In this document: one piece after another, positions 54,172-63,210 of the stretch | Layout: each line of letters starts with the position of its first letter | Numbering within the stretch: position 1 is the first letter of the stretch | Position numbers and translations under genes: made by a program | The notes under the pieces: model-generated | Told to the model about the DNA's origin: nothing | Database searches by the model: none | What the model saw: the letters and a program-made list of their open reading frames with translations, nothing else | From: Hyphococcus formosus | GTDB lineage: Bacteria; Pseudomonadota; Alphaproteobacteria; Caulobacterales; Parvularculaceae | DNA: 64,000 nucleotides | Direction: 5' to 3' | Assembly (NCBI RefSeq): GCF_046736345.1 | Contig: NZ_CP157210.1 | Coordinates: 2,976,001 to 3,040,000, forward strand

Positions 54172-54708
54172 ATGAGACAATGGATAGCCGCTTTTATACT
54201 GGTCGCTGCGTCATTGCCTGTGGCAGCGCAACCGGCGCAGTTTTCGGCGGGCCCTGTCATTGAAAAATACGGCAAGGTCGCCGAGGTCGATGCGAGTTTT
54301 GAAATCCCGGACGATATCGAATTCCGGATCAGTTTTGATGCGGTAAAGGGTGCAGAGCCGGGTGAGCTTAACCGAACACTGACGAGCGCCGCCCGGTTCA
54401 TTAACATGCACGCGCGCGCTGGTGTCGATCCCGACGAAATCAACATCGCGATTGTCGCGCATGGGAAAGCTGTCCTTGACCTCACCAATCCGGAATTTTA
54501 CGACGCAAATATTGGCGGCGAAAATGCGAACGCCGATCTCATCTCTACGTTATTGAGAAACCGTGTTAGAATCGTCGTGTGCGGACAAAGTGCGAGCGCG
54601 CAGGGTGTCAGCAATGGAGATCTGTTACCGGGCGTAGAAACAGCATTATCGGCGATGACCGCGCATGCGGTATTGCAATCCAATGGCTATACGCTCAATC
54701 CGTTTTAA
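54172..54708 (+). CDS. exported DsrE/DsrF-like protein
   Basis: A 178-residue protein with a signal peptide (IAAFILVAASLPVAAQ), followed by a DsrE-like alpha/beta domain: DIEFRISFDAVKGAE, INIAIVAHGKAVLDL and VRIVVCGQSASAQG with one conserved Cys. Cytoplasmic DsrE proteins relay sulphur; exported members of this fold are common but uncharacterised. ATG at 54172 has AGGAG 6 nt upstream. The stop interlocks with that of the convergent DUF2855 gene in TTAA. Confidence 0.82.
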   Translation: MRQWIAAFILVAASLPVAAQPAQFSAGPVIEKYGKVAEVDASFEIPDDIEFRISFDAVKGAEPGELNRTLTSAARFINMHARAGVDPDEINIAIVAHGKAVLDLTNPEFYDANIGGENANADLISTLLRNRVRIVVCGQSASAQGVSNGDLLPGVETALSAMTAHAVLQSNGYTLNPF

Positions 54709-55787
54709 AAACCGACAACCCAGGCGGCATTTGGTGGCGTTTTACCGGCATAGACTTCTTGCCACGCGTCACTAACCGCCGTTGCGCCAGTTTCGTGTTT
54801 AATGGTCAGCCATTCACGACTTTTGATGGCCGCATCGCGCCAAAAGGCCAAGGATTTTTGTTCGAACTGTCCCGGGCCCCAATCTGCGTTTCGTTTTTGG
54901 ATATGACCCGGTGCGAAAAACATCTGGCTACGATCTCTGATGAAATCGGGACCCATCGCGTTGTCTTCATAATGGGTAGCGCCAACATTTGATGTGTATT
55001 TCATATTGTCGCCCAGTCGTTTGTGCAGTTCGTTCAAAACTGCTCCGTTACCGGACATATCGATGATCGCTGAAGGTTTTGACGCGTCGATCTGGTCAAG
55101 CTGATCATAGGTCAGGACGATGTCATAAAGCGCTAATTCATCCATCGCGGATTTGTTTCGGGGCGACGTCAGGCCGACCAGAACTGGTGCAGAATCATCG
55201 GCTTTAATGGCATAGGCGGTGCCGATAGCGGTTTTGCTGGAGGCGCTGGGGATGAGGATTTGTTCTGCGCCAAACCAGTCATTGTCCTTCATGAAATCGT
55301 ATAAACAGAACGATGTCGCATAGAGCGGCAGCAAAACCATTCGGTCGTCATCAAAGGTGTTGTCGTAGCCCGGTTCTGCGTTCACCCGGCTATAGCTATT
55401 ATAAACGGGCGGCAGTTCGGCCCGGTGTTCAGCGCCGTCGAAAAGACGATGTTCGCTAATCCGGGTGGGCGACATCACAAGGTGGCTCGCCATTGGCCAA
55501 TAGCCGTAAAGCCGGTCGCCAACGGGCACGTCCGGGTGATTTGATTCAATGATGTCGGCAAAGCCCCAAACCGGGATGATGCCGTCGCCATCTTTCTCGA
55601 CCGGGAAGAACTTCCAATAGCCGATGCGTTCGCCAACGACGCCATAGGTGACGTTGTTCGCTGTCAATGCGAAGCGATCGACCTTTGCTAAGACCTGACC
55701 GTCATTCAAGGTCGGGGCATCACGTTCGGCGATCCGTGTTTGGCCAAGATTGTTCTTGTCGACGATGAACTCTGTGATGGTGGTCAT
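54705..55787 (-). CDS. DUF2855 family protein
   Basis: A 360-residue protein of the DUF2855 family (PF11017), distantly like zinc-free medium-chain dehydrogenases. The N-terminal TRIAERDAPTLNDGQVLAKV and ALTANNVTYGVVGERIGYW, with YWKFFP and GDRLYGYWPMASHLVM, are typical. A C-terminal IDMSGNGAVLNELHKRLGDN matches the MDR-like Rossmann region. Function unknown; a quinone or ketone reductase-like role is possible. Confidence 0.87.
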   Translation of the reverse strand: MTTITEFIVDKNNLGQTRIAERDAPTLNDGQVLAKVDRFALTANNVTYGVVGERIGYWKFFPVEKDGDGIIPVWGFADIIESNHPDVPVGDRLYGYWPMASHLVMSPTRISEHRLFDGAEHRAELPPVYNSYSRVNAEPGYDNTFDDDRMVLLPLYATSFCLYDFMKDNDWFGAEQILIPSASSKTAIGTAYAIKADDSAPVLVGLTSPRNKSAMDELALYDIVLTYDQLDQIDASKPSAIIDMSGNGAVLNELHKRLGDNMKYTSNVGATHYEDNAMGPDFIRDRSQMFFAPGHIQKRNADWGPGQFEQKSLAFWRDAAIKSREWLTIKHETGATAVSDAWQEVYAGKTPPNAAWVVGF

Positions 55788-55870
55788 GGCGTTCCTCTCA
55801 TGTGATATTGCCAGAGACTACCATTCCCGCCTCAAAAGGTTGAGCGGCCCAACTGCTATTGCCCAAACGA

Positions 55871-55903
55871 AAAAAAGGGAAGGCGGAGTGCCTTCCCTTT
55901 ACG
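55871..55903 (-). terminator. intrinsic terminator of the rplU-rpmA operon
   Basis: Stem AAAGGGAAGGC (55874-55884) with GCCTTCCCTTT (55890-55900) and a 5-nt loop. The T run reads on the minus strand and lies 33 nt after the rpmA stop. Confidence 0.85.
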
Positions 55904-55935
55904 CAATTCAATTCGGTGTCTTTACACCAGTATTC

Positions 55936-56196
55936 TTATTGATCGCCTGGAATGATCGAGACAAAATTCTTTTTGCCGCGCTTTTCCGCGAATTTCACGC
56001 GGCCCGGGACCAAGGCGAAGAGTGTGTGGTCTTTGCCCATGCCAACATTCTCACCTGGGTGGAATTTGGTGCCACGCTGACGAACAATGATGTTCCCTGG
56101 GATGACGTCTTCGCCGCCAAATTTTTTCACGCCGAGCCGGCGACCAGCCGAGTCGCGCCCGTTGCGGGATGAACCACCTGCTTTTTTATGCGCCAT
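55936..56196 (-). CDS. rpmA: 50S ribosomal protein L27
   Basis: An 86-residue ribosomal protein. AHKKAGGSSRNGRDSAGRRL at the N-terminus and GTKFHPGENVGMGKDHTLFA in the middle are unmistakable. L27 reaches the peptidyl-transferase centre with its basic N-terminal tail. It follows rplU by 3 nt in the usual rplU-rpmA operon, and a terminator follows. Confidence 0.97.
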   Translation of the reverse strand: MAHKKAGGSSRNGRDSAGRRLGVKKFGGEDVIPGNIIVRQRGTKFHPGENVGMGKDHTLFALVPGRVKFAEKRGKKNFVSIIPGDQ

Positions 56197-56199
56197 CTC

Positions 56200-56787
56200 T
56201 TACTCCTTTTCGCCTTTTGCGAGTTCTTTCGCCTGCTCAACCCAGCCTTCGCGTTCGATGCGGCCTTTGAAGTTAAGCAATTCGTCAAATTTTTCGATGT
56301 CTTCCGGGCCCCAAGCGGCGATCTGTGCGAATGACGTCACGCCAGCATCATGCAGCTTGGTTTCCAATACAGGACCAACGCCTGAAAGTTTTTTAAGATC
56401 GTCGCCACTGGCTTCAGCTTTAGGGGCAGCCTTTGGTGCTGCTTTTTTCTTTGCTGCTGGTTTTGGCTTCGCACCGTCAGTAAGAATTTCGGTCACCCGA
56501 AGAACCGTCAAATGCTGGCGGTGGCCCGCTTTGCGGCGATAGTTCTGACGACGGCGCTTTTTGAAAACGATGATTTTCTTGTCGCGCTTTTGTTCAAGAA
56601 TTTCGGCCGCAACCGCTGCGCCGTCGACGGTTGGCGCACCAACAGTCACATCGCCGCCATTGCCGAGCATCAAAATCTCGTCAAGCGTAATAACGTCACC
56701 AGCCTCACCGGGCAGGCGCTCTACTTTCAGAACATCATCTTTGGAAACGCGGTATTGTTTACCGCCAGTCTTAACGACTGCGTACAT
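56200..56787 (-). CDS. rplU: 50S ribosomal protein L21 with C-terminal HhH extension
   Basis: A 195-residue protein. Residues 1-102 are L21 (YAVVKTGGKQYRVSKDDVL, KKRRRQNYRRKAGHRQHLT). An Ala/Lys/Pro linker (about 108-128) joins a helix-hairpin-helix-type domain (about 130-195) with LKKLSGVGPVLETKLHDAGV and FAQIAAWGPEDIEKFDELL. Normal L21 is about 103 residues. Such extensions occur in other alphaproteobacteria; their role on the ribosome is unknown. AGGAG precedes the ATG. Confidence 0.96.
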   Translation of the reverse strand: MYAVVKTGGKQYRVSKDDVLKVERLPGEAGDVITLDEILMLGNGGDVTVGAPTVDGAAVAAEILEQKRDKKIIVFKKRRRQNYRRKAGHRQHLTVLRVTEILTDGAKPKPAAKKKAAPKAAPKAEASGDDLKKLSGVGPVLETKLHDAGVTSFAQIAAWGPEDIEKFDELLNFKGRIEREGWVEQAKELAKGEKE

Positions 56788-57023
56788 ATTCGACTCCTGT
56801 CAGCGTCGCTCTTTGGCGCGCGAAAGTCCTTTTTCACCCCGGTTTCTTGTGCCCGGTTGTTAAAATGAGCGCGCTCTCTAGCCCGCCTAAGAGGGGGCGT
56901 CAAGCGCCAAAAGCCCCGAAATACGCGGGGTTGAGGCAGATTTCCCCAAAAACGGCGATTTCGGCCAAATTCAGGGGTAGTTGAAACCATGCCTATGACC
57001 CGCTAGACAGCAACCCCCTTCGC

Positions 57024-57113
57024 GGAGAGGTGCCGGAGTGGTCGAACGGGGCGGTCTCGAAAACCGTTGTGCCTTTACGGGTACCGAGGGTTCGAATCCC
57101 TCTCTCTCCGCCA
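57024..57113 (+). tRNA. tRNA-Ser (anticodon CGA)
   Basis: A 90-nt class II tRNA. The acceptor GGAGAGG (57024-57030) pairs with the 3' TCTCTCC, followed by discriminator G and encoded CCA (57111-57113). The anticodon loop contains TCTCGAAAA (anticodon CGA), and a long variable arm precedes GAGGGTTCGAATCCCTC. It reads UCG codons. It stands at the border between dense housekeeping genes to the left and a looser, AT-richer region to the right. Confidence 0.96.
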
Positions 57114-57387
57114 TGAATTTTGTGAGTCCTTTGTTTTTGTTGGCATAATCAGTTTGCGTTATTGTGAGACCCACAAAAACACCCCCGGAATATTTTTTCG
57201 CTCAGGAAATAGTGTTTTAGCTATCTCGCTCGCCATCTTCGATGACGTTCGTCCAAAAACAGTAATTACTGGATCATTCGCAGGTCCGCCGACCGCTCGG
57301 AGTTGATTCCGTCGCCGGAGAATCCGATCATATTAAGCTATGAGCTATTATGGTGAGAGGTGAGACAGAACCCGCCGTCAGGCCACG

Positions 57388-57639
57388 TTGTCCAGAACGC
57401 CATGCGCCGTATCTTGGAGCACTGCTTTAAATTTTTCGGTGGGATTAAGCTTGGCGGGAGCCACCGAAAAATTTGACGGCCAAGAGAAGCTGATTTGCGG
57501 GTCTCTTTTCTCGTGGATCAATGACGGTTCTCACTTTGCTATCGACGATTTCTACATAAACTGCGATCCGGAAAAGATCGAACGTTACCTTTCAGTCTTA
57601 CAGCAAATATTCGAAGCATCCAGCCATGACGGACAGTAA
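57388..57639 (+). CDS. doubtful small hypothetical protein or gene remnant
   Basis: An 83-codon frame starting from TTG. The second half (WINDGSHFAIDDFYINCD, IERYLSVLQQIFEASS) looks like the end of a folded protein, whereas the first 20 residues do not. No ribosome site or ATG is seen. It lies directly downstream of the tRNA-Ser gene, where remnants of integrated elements are common. It may be a truncated 3' end of a lost gene. No family recognised. Confidence 0.3.
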   Translation: MSRTPCAVSWSTALNFSVGLSLAGATEKFDGQEKLICGSLFSWINDGSHFAIDDFYINCDPEKIERYLSVLQQIFEASSHDGQ

Positions 57640-58032
57640 AGAATGATGATGGGCGATGATCATGTCGCCCTACCAATTGTAATTGAAGAGTAAGGCGCGA
57701 AAACAATCGTGAATTCATCTCGGTAAAAACAATTTATGGTTGCTAACAAGAGAAATTTCTCCGTGGACCACTATTTCAAATAGCGCTTACAACGACTTAT
57801 TCTATAAAGATACTATTTCCTGCGCCTATGTGGGGGGGCAATATTTCTGACGGGTCGTCACCCAGAACTTGACCGCAATTGCTGCGATTCCGTGTTCAAT
57901 GGAGCATTGCTGGGCTAGCCAGTTGTGAGCGACAGGTGCGTAAATTCGCGGGTGGATAAACCATCACTGCGCCGTAAAAAAACAGTGCGCCGGGGTGAGC
58001 CTACATTTAGGTTATAAGAGGGAAAGTAAGTG
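57640..58032. other. AT-rich intergenic region with palindromes upstream of the second TonB receptor
   Basis: A 393-nt stretch with no credible frame. It holds two perfect palindromes 10 nt apart: AGAAATTTCT (57751-57760) and CTATTTCAAATAG (57771-57783), possible regulator sites, and a G run at 57832-57838. The TonB-receptor promoter must lie here, but I cannot identify a good -35/-10 pair. Confidence 0.5.
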
Positions 58033-60399
58033 ATGCGAGAAAGAATACTGTGTGCGGGGCACGGAACATACGAACGCCGGTTTAAGCTTAACGTCATGTG
58101 CGGAACGGCATTGGGGGCAATGATTGCGATTGGTTTCGCAGATGCGAATGCGCAAAATGGTCCGGTTTTAGACGATATCGTGGTTACGGCGCAGAAACGC
58201 GAACAGACATCGCAAGACGTACCAATTTCTCTATCTGCAACGGATGGGAAGTTTATTGCAGAAGCCGGTATTGGTGATATCGAGGTTCTTTCCTCATATG
58301 TACCAAATCTCACGGTAACTACTTCGCCCGGCATATCGCAAATTATGATTCGTGGCGTAGGTAGCGCCGCAGCGACGCGTTCATTTGAACAATCAGTTGG
58401 CCTCTATATTGACGGTATTTATTCGCCACGATCAGTCGGCGTTCATCTGCCTTTTCTCGATGTTGAGCGAGTTGAGGTTTTGCGTGGGCCTCAAGGGGTA
58501 TTGTTTGGTAAAAACAGTATTGCCGGTGCGATCAGCGTGATTAGTGCAAAACCGACAGATGAATTCGAAGTAGGTGTGAATGGTAAATACGAATTCGAGT
58601 ATGGAAGCTATCAAGTTGACGGTTATGTGTCTGGTCCGATCACAGAGCGGCTTTTCGTTCGTGTAGCTACAATTGTTGATAAAAATGAAGGTTACGTCCA
58701 ACCTGTAGTAACGGGCGGCGACGATCAGGCTGAAAGTGAATTATCCGGAGTTCGCGGAACTGTAGTTTGGGAGCCAACTGATACGACGAGAATTACGACC
58801 AAAGCGGAGTACTTTGATAATGATACGACGGGTACGACGCTTCAAATGGTGGGGTTTGATCCAACCGCTCCGCGCTCTGGGTTGGCCAATTATATAATTG
58901 GGTTGATGAATTCTGCGGGCGAAGATTATACCCGGAACGACAAACATTATTCCGATTTTGTGAATTCAATTGATCAAGAGAATACCAACGTAACTGTTGA
59001 AATCGAACAGGGAATTGGCAGTTTTGATCTGACCTATCTGTTTGGTTTTTCTAAGCATGATCGTGTACAGAATAATGCCTTTGATTTCTCTGCGGGTGAT
59101 ATCATCATCCAGACGTTAGATGAGCAATATGAGCAACAATCCCATGAGCTTCGATTGTCGTCACCGCAAGGGGAGACGTTCGAATTTACTGTGGGCGCGT
59201 TTTACATTGATCGCTCATTGTCTTTTCCTGGGAGTCGGGTTCGAGTTAGCTTGCCGCCGCTTCCCGTTCCTCCCCCATCGGGAGCGCTGACTGATATTTC
59301 GCACACATTCGAACGGCCGTACCTTGAAGAATCCGACGCATGGTCGATTTTTGGACAGGCCACTTGGAATGTAACTGATGTATTGCGGGTAACTGCCGGG
59401 GGGCGTTATACCGACGAAACTAAATCGGCCCAGATGACCGGTACATTGAAGGACCCGATTCAAACGCTTGATCAACAAACGTCCGCCATCACTGATATGC
59501 TAACGCTTATCGGGATCGCGAACAGCCCCCTTGGTTTTCAAAACTTCAATGTATCTGGTGAAAGAAACGAGACCTCGTTTGATCCGTCCGTAAATATTCA
59601 GTGGGATATGACGGATGAGCATATGGTTTATGCGCGGTGGGCGCAGGCATCCAAATCGGGTGGTTTTAACAATAATGATGCCGCAGGCGGAAACTTTGAA
59701 TTCAATGGAGAGGATGTAACGTCGTATGAGGTCGGCCTAAAGTCGCGGTTCTGGAATGGTCGAGCACAAGCCAATATTGCGCTTTTCTATAACAACTATG
59801 ATGACCTTCAAGTATCTTTCTATGACGGGACAGGATTTCAAACTGGGAACGCCGCTCGCGCGCGAGTTCGCGGTGTGGAATTGGACAGTCGCGTAGCAAT
59901 AAGCGATACACTGACAGTAGGAGCTGATGCAGCCTATCTTGACGCGCAGTACAAAGATTATTCTGGGCCGTGTTCTACGAATGCCAATGTGTGGGGGGCT
60001 GAGTGTGTTTCAAGTGGCGGTGCGTTTCAGGATTTAACCAGTCGGCAAATGGATTCGGCGCCTAAGTGGAGCACCCATGTTTTCGCTGACAACGACTTAC
60101 CGTTAGGGCGCGATTTCTATTTCAACACCCGAGTCGATCTATCCTACACAAGCGATTATCCACTTCAAACCGACCAAGACCCTAACAATATTGCTGATTC
60201 GTTATTCTTAGCTGATGCCCGCATCGGCCTTGAGAGCGCGGATAGCAATTGGAGTATTGCATTAATTGCAAGAAACCTATTCGATAATCGTATTACCGCT
60301 TTCGGTGGTTCGGCACCGCTTCTTCCTGGTGTTTATTGGGGTGACATTACTCCGCCGCGGCAGATCGAGCTTAGTTTTTCCTATCGCTTTGGCGGTTAA
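58033..60399 (+). CDS. TonB-dependent receptor of the right-end module
   Basis: A 788-residue outer-membrane receptor. Signal peptide (MCGTALGAMIAIGFADANAQ), TonB-box-like DIVVTAQKREQTSQDVPISL, plug domain (about 55-165, with MIRGVGSAAATRSFEQSVG and VEVLRGPQGVLFGKNSIAG) and barrel with WAQASKSGGFNNND and a final strand IELSFSYRFGG. ATG at 58033 is preferred over GTG at 58030. The codon usage looks AT-richer than that of the first receptor (44735). The next gene encodes an exported metallo-hydrolase, 96 nt on. Ligand unknown. Confidence 0.92.
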   Translation: MRERILCAGHGTYERRFKLNVMCGTALGAMIAIGFADANAQNGPVLDDIVVTAQKREQTSQDVPISLSATDGKFIAEAGIGDIEVLSSYVPNLTVTTSPGISQIMIRGVGSAAATRSFEQSVGLYIDGIYSPRSVGVHLPFLDVERVEVLRGPQGVLFGKNSIAGAISVISAKPTDEFEVGVNGKYEFEYGSYQVDGYVSGPITERLFVRVATIVDKNEGYVQPVVTGGDDQAESELSGVRGTVVWEPTDTTRITTKAEYFDNDTTGTTLQMVGFDPTAPRSGLANYIIGLMNSAGEDYTRNDKHYSDFVNSIDQENTNVTVEIEQGIGSFDLTYLFGFSKHDRVQNNAFDFSAGDIIIQTLDEQYEQQSHELRLSSPQGETFEFTVGAFYIDRSLSFPGSRVRVSLPPLPVPPPSGALTDISHTFERPYLEESDAWSIFGQATWNVTDVLRVTAGGRYTDETKSAQMTGTLKDPIQTLDQQTSAITDMLTLIGIANSPLGFQNFNVSGERNETSFDPSVNIQWDMTDEHMVYARWAQASKSGGFNNNDAAGGNFEFNGEDVTSYEVGLKSRFWNGRAQANIALFYNNYDDLQVSFYDGTGFQTGNAARARVRGVELDSRVAISDTLTVGADAAYLDAQYKDYSGPCSTNANVWGAECVSSGGAFQDLTSRQMDSAPKWSTHVFADNDLPLGRDFYFNTRVDLSYTSDYPLQTDQDPNNIADSLFLADARIGLESADSNWSIALIARNLFDNRITAFGGSAPLLPGVYWGDITPPRQIELSFSYRFGG

Positions 60400-60495
60400 T
60401 AGCTCAACATGGAATCATAGCAAGTCGAAGTAACTGTGACCCTTTCTGTTCAAAGCAACAGCGAGGGGCAGACCTTAAAATACGGAAGGTATGTT

Positions 60496-62154
60496 GTGGC
60501 TGATACCGAAAATGAGAATCCTGACGAAGAAGTAGGTAATGACGGCACTGAAGCGCCAACAGAAAACGCCAGCGAATCCGACGATGAGGTGGTGACAAAA
60601 GGCGATCAAGATTCCGGTGATTCTACTCCTCTAGAAACTGACGATGACGGGAATATAAAGGGCACCAATGCGCCGTGGGCATCGTTGGATGTTCATAATC
60701 GCCGCAATTTTCTGATTGGTGGTGGTGTGGCCGCGACAGCTGCGGCCGCCGTCGCTATCCCGGCTGTCGTAAATCGCGATAAAGAAACGCCGGTCGCTCC
60801 GACAAAAGTTGCAGCACCGGCCTCGCCGCCTTCCGAAGCTGCTGCAGAAAGCGCAAATTTCTATGGTGATCGGCCCGGCGGAGGGATAACACTCCCGGAT
60901 TATTATCGTCCGTGGGCCGGCATAAAAAATAATAACATGTATATTCCGGGGCAGGAAATTTTGCCGAAACATGAAATGCGGGTGAGTTTTCTTGGAAGTA
61001 CGCCTTGGCCACCCACGCATGCACAATCAGGAACGTCGATATTAGTGGAGCTCGGTAATGATACGCCAGAACCACGACGTTTCTTTTTTGATTTGGGAAA
61101 TGGTAGTGTAAAGAATGCGATCGCAATGCAGGTTCCTGCGGCGCTTATCAATGATATTTTCATTAGCCATCTTCATTCAGATCATTTTGCCGATTTGCCT
61201 TATTATTACCCTTTCCGGGCTTTTTCAGGTGGGTATAAGCCGTTGCGTGTTTATGGCCCCTCAGGAAGAACGCCAGAACTAGGCATCAAGCATATGATTA
61301 AGCATATGAAAGAAATGATGCGTTGGCATGAGGAGAACTTTAGCGCCTGTCCTGTTGGTGATGGTCTGGAAATTGACGTGCATGAATTTGATTGGCGGGA
61401 AGAAAATGGCATCTGTTACGACCATGAAGGAGTTGTTGTGCGTCATTGGCCACGTTCTCACGTAAAGGATGGCGCATCGGCATTCCGCCTTGATTGGGAG
61501 GACGCTGGCTTATCATTTGTGTGGACCGGCGACGGCAGGCCTGATGAATTGACTGTAAGATATGGGAAAGGCGCGGATGTCTTTGTGACAGAAGGAATGA
61601 TGGATACGCCAATGCTTTCAGCAATGAAGATTGGCGCGCCCCCCGCGTTATGGGCGTATGTAATCGATATGTACCATACGCCGTATTACGCCGTTGGGTA
61701 TATGTTTAACGAAGTACAGCCACGCATTGCGTGTGTATGTCACTACGAAGGTGGTGCCGGTCCTCAATTGATGAACGAAGCTACCGCGGAAATCAGAAAA
61801 AATTGGGATGGGCTATTCATGTTTGGTGGTCCGGATGTGCAGGTCATTAATGTGACTAAAGACAGAATTTGGTCGCGAGAAGCAATGATCCCGCATGGAC
61901 CAGCGCCAGCTGCGTTTGATCCGCGATGGTTGTTTCCCAAAGGTGAGCGTCTACCAGATTCCTATACTTTCCCTAATCCGCCGATTGAACGCTTTGAACA
62001 GCAATCGCAATTTGTACGCGATCGCGAAATTGACCCACATTTATATTATCCAGAAGGTCTATATCGCGAGCCAGCACAGAAATGGCCGGGTCTGACGGTA
62101 AATCCAAGGGCGATGCTGAAAGCGCGTGGCGTTGATCTTGGTGATGATGAATAA
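60496..62154 (+). CDS. Tat-exported metallo-beta-lactamase-fold hydrolase (GntH-like)
   Basis: A 552-residue protein. Residues 1-65 are Asp/Glu-rich; a twin-arginine motif with hydrophobic core follows at about 68-95 (NRRNFLIGGG). The MBL domain has HLHSDHFADLP at about 225-230 (HxHxDH), and later His/Asp ligands in HWPRSHVKDG, WTGDGRPDELT and CHYEGG. It resembles the MBL hydrolases annotated as GntH of guanitoxin clusters and RNase Z-like folds, though the rest of that pathway is absent. GTG at 60496 has GGAAGG 6 nt upstream; a GTG at 60436 would lengthen it by 20 residues. Substrate unknown. Confidence 0.8.
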   Translation: MADTENENPDEEVGNDGTEAPTENASESDDEVVTKGDQDSGDSTPLETDDDGNIKGTNAPWASLDVHNRRNFLIGGGVAATAAAAVAIPAVVNRDKETPVAPTKVAAPASPPSEAAAESANFYGDRPGGGITLPDYYRPWAGIKNNNMYIPGQEILPKHEMRVSFLGSTPWPPTHAQSGTSILVELGNDTPEPRRFFFDLGNGSVKNAIAMQVPAALINDIFISHLHSDHFADLPYYYPFRAFSGGYKPLRVYGPSGRTPELGIKHMIKHMKEMMRWHEENFSACPVGDGLEIDVHEFDWREENGICYDHEGVVVRHWPRSHVKDGASAFRLDWEDAGLSFVWTGDGRPDELTVRYGKGADVFVTEGMMDTPMLSAMKIGAPPALWAYVIDMYHTPYYAVGYMFNEVQPRIACVCHYEGGAGPQLMNEATAEIRKNWDGLFMFGGPDVQVINVTKDRIWSREAMIPHGPAPAAFDPRWLFPKGERLPDSYTFPNPPIERFEQQSQFVRDREIDPHLYYPEGLYREPAQKWPGLTVNPRAMLKARGVDLGDDE

Positions 62155-62165
62155 TGTAATTGTAT

Positions 62166-63185
62166 ATGAATATTAATCGAGAAGACATCCTCGCACCAGC
62201 ACCCAATACGGATTCTGTTATCCAGTCCGATCGGGGGCCTGTTCCTGTAACGTTACTAACTGGCTTTTTGGGGGCAGGTAAAACGACGTTATTGAATCGG
62301 ATACTGAATGGAGGACATGGTCTGAGGATTGGCGTATTGGTCAACGATTTCGGCGCAGTCAATATTGACGCTGAGCTCGTTGAAGGCGTCGAAGAAAATA
62401 CAATTCGCCTTACCAATGGATGTGTATGCTGTGAAATTCGAGATGACTTGGTGCGCTCGCTAGATAGTCTGCTTCAGAGGAATGATGATATTGATTATGT
62501 GTTGCTAGAAGCCAGTGGCGTTTCTGACCCAGAAGGGATTGTAATGACCTTTCTGAATCAGAAATATGAACAAGTTCTGCGTTTGGATAGCATAACTTGC
62601 CTTATCGATTGTGAGGCATTGTTCGAACATAACGAAAACGATGACCTTCTGGGATTGAAGCTACGTCAGATCGGCTTCGCGGATATGGTGGTATTAAACA
62701 AAATCGATCTCGTGAGTTCCAAGCATTTAGAAGTCGTACGCGAGTGGGTGGATATTCATTTTAATAGGGTGCGAATGGTCGAGGCCCAACATTGCAATGT
62801 GCCTCTTGAAGTTTTGTTGTCTGTCGGTCGGTTTGATCCCGCTATACAACTGGGGGAGATGGACGGGCCAAGTGTTCATCGAAATGCTGGGGATAAATTC
62901 GATACGTGGCGGTTCGATAGCACGCGGCCATTTAGTTCTACGGCCTTAAAGACCATGATTAATCGCGAGCTTCCTTCCAGTGTTTTTCGTTGTAAAGGAA
63001 TTATTCAGTTAGAAGATGATTTGAGCATGCGATATGCGTTGCAGGCTGTGGGGCGTCGAGTAAACCTTACACCGCTTTCACCTTGGCAGGAGGGGCAAGA
63101 AAAATCCTCTAGGATCGTATCAATTGGGCGGGAGTTTTCTTCTGAAACTTTGGGTGTCTTGTTTAAAAAATGCTTGAACGCCTAA
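62166..63185 (+). CDS. COG0523/CobW-family metal GTPase
   Basis: A 339-residue G3E GTPase. Walker A is in LTGFLGAGKTTLLNRIL (Lys at about 39), the metal-binding GCVCCEIRDDL puts Cys at about 86, 88 and 89, followed by LLEASGVSDPEGI and the guanine site VLNKIDL. A CobW C-terminal domain follows from about 235. Members insert or traffic zinc, cobalt or iron, often to specific clients. It starts 11 nt after the MBL-hydrolase stop, so co-expression and metal delivery to that enzyme are plausible. Its lack of export signal means any transfer would happen before Tat export. Confidence 0.9.
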   Translation: MNINREDILAPAPNTDSVIQSDRGPVPVTLLTGFLGAGKTTLLNRILNGGHGLRIGVLVNDFGAVNIDAELVEGVEENTIRLTNGCVCCEIRDDLVRSLDSLLQRNDDIDYVLLEASGVSDPEGIVMTFLNQKYEQVLRLDSITCLIDCEALFEHNENDDLLGLKLRQIGFADMVVLNKIDLVSSKHLEVVREWVDIHFNRVRMVEAQHCNVPLEVLLSVGRFDPAIQLGEMDGPSVHRNAGDKFDTWRFDSTRPFSSTALKTMINRELPSSVFRCKGIIQLEDDLSMRYALQAVGRRVNLTPLSPWQEGQEKSSRIVSIGREFSSETLGVLFKKCLNA

Positions 63186-63210
63186 GTTCCAAACGCTCGA
63201 CCCAAATGGG

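Noticed and set aside
57067..57306. 79-codon plus-strand frame starting inside the tRNA-Ser gene
   Set aside because: Starts within a certain tRNA and shows no recognisable protein; treated as chance.
60496..63185. Guanitoxin biosynthetic cluster
   Set aside because: Only the hydrolase resembles a Gnt protein; no other pathway genes (PLP enzymes, methyltransferase, kinase) are in the window.
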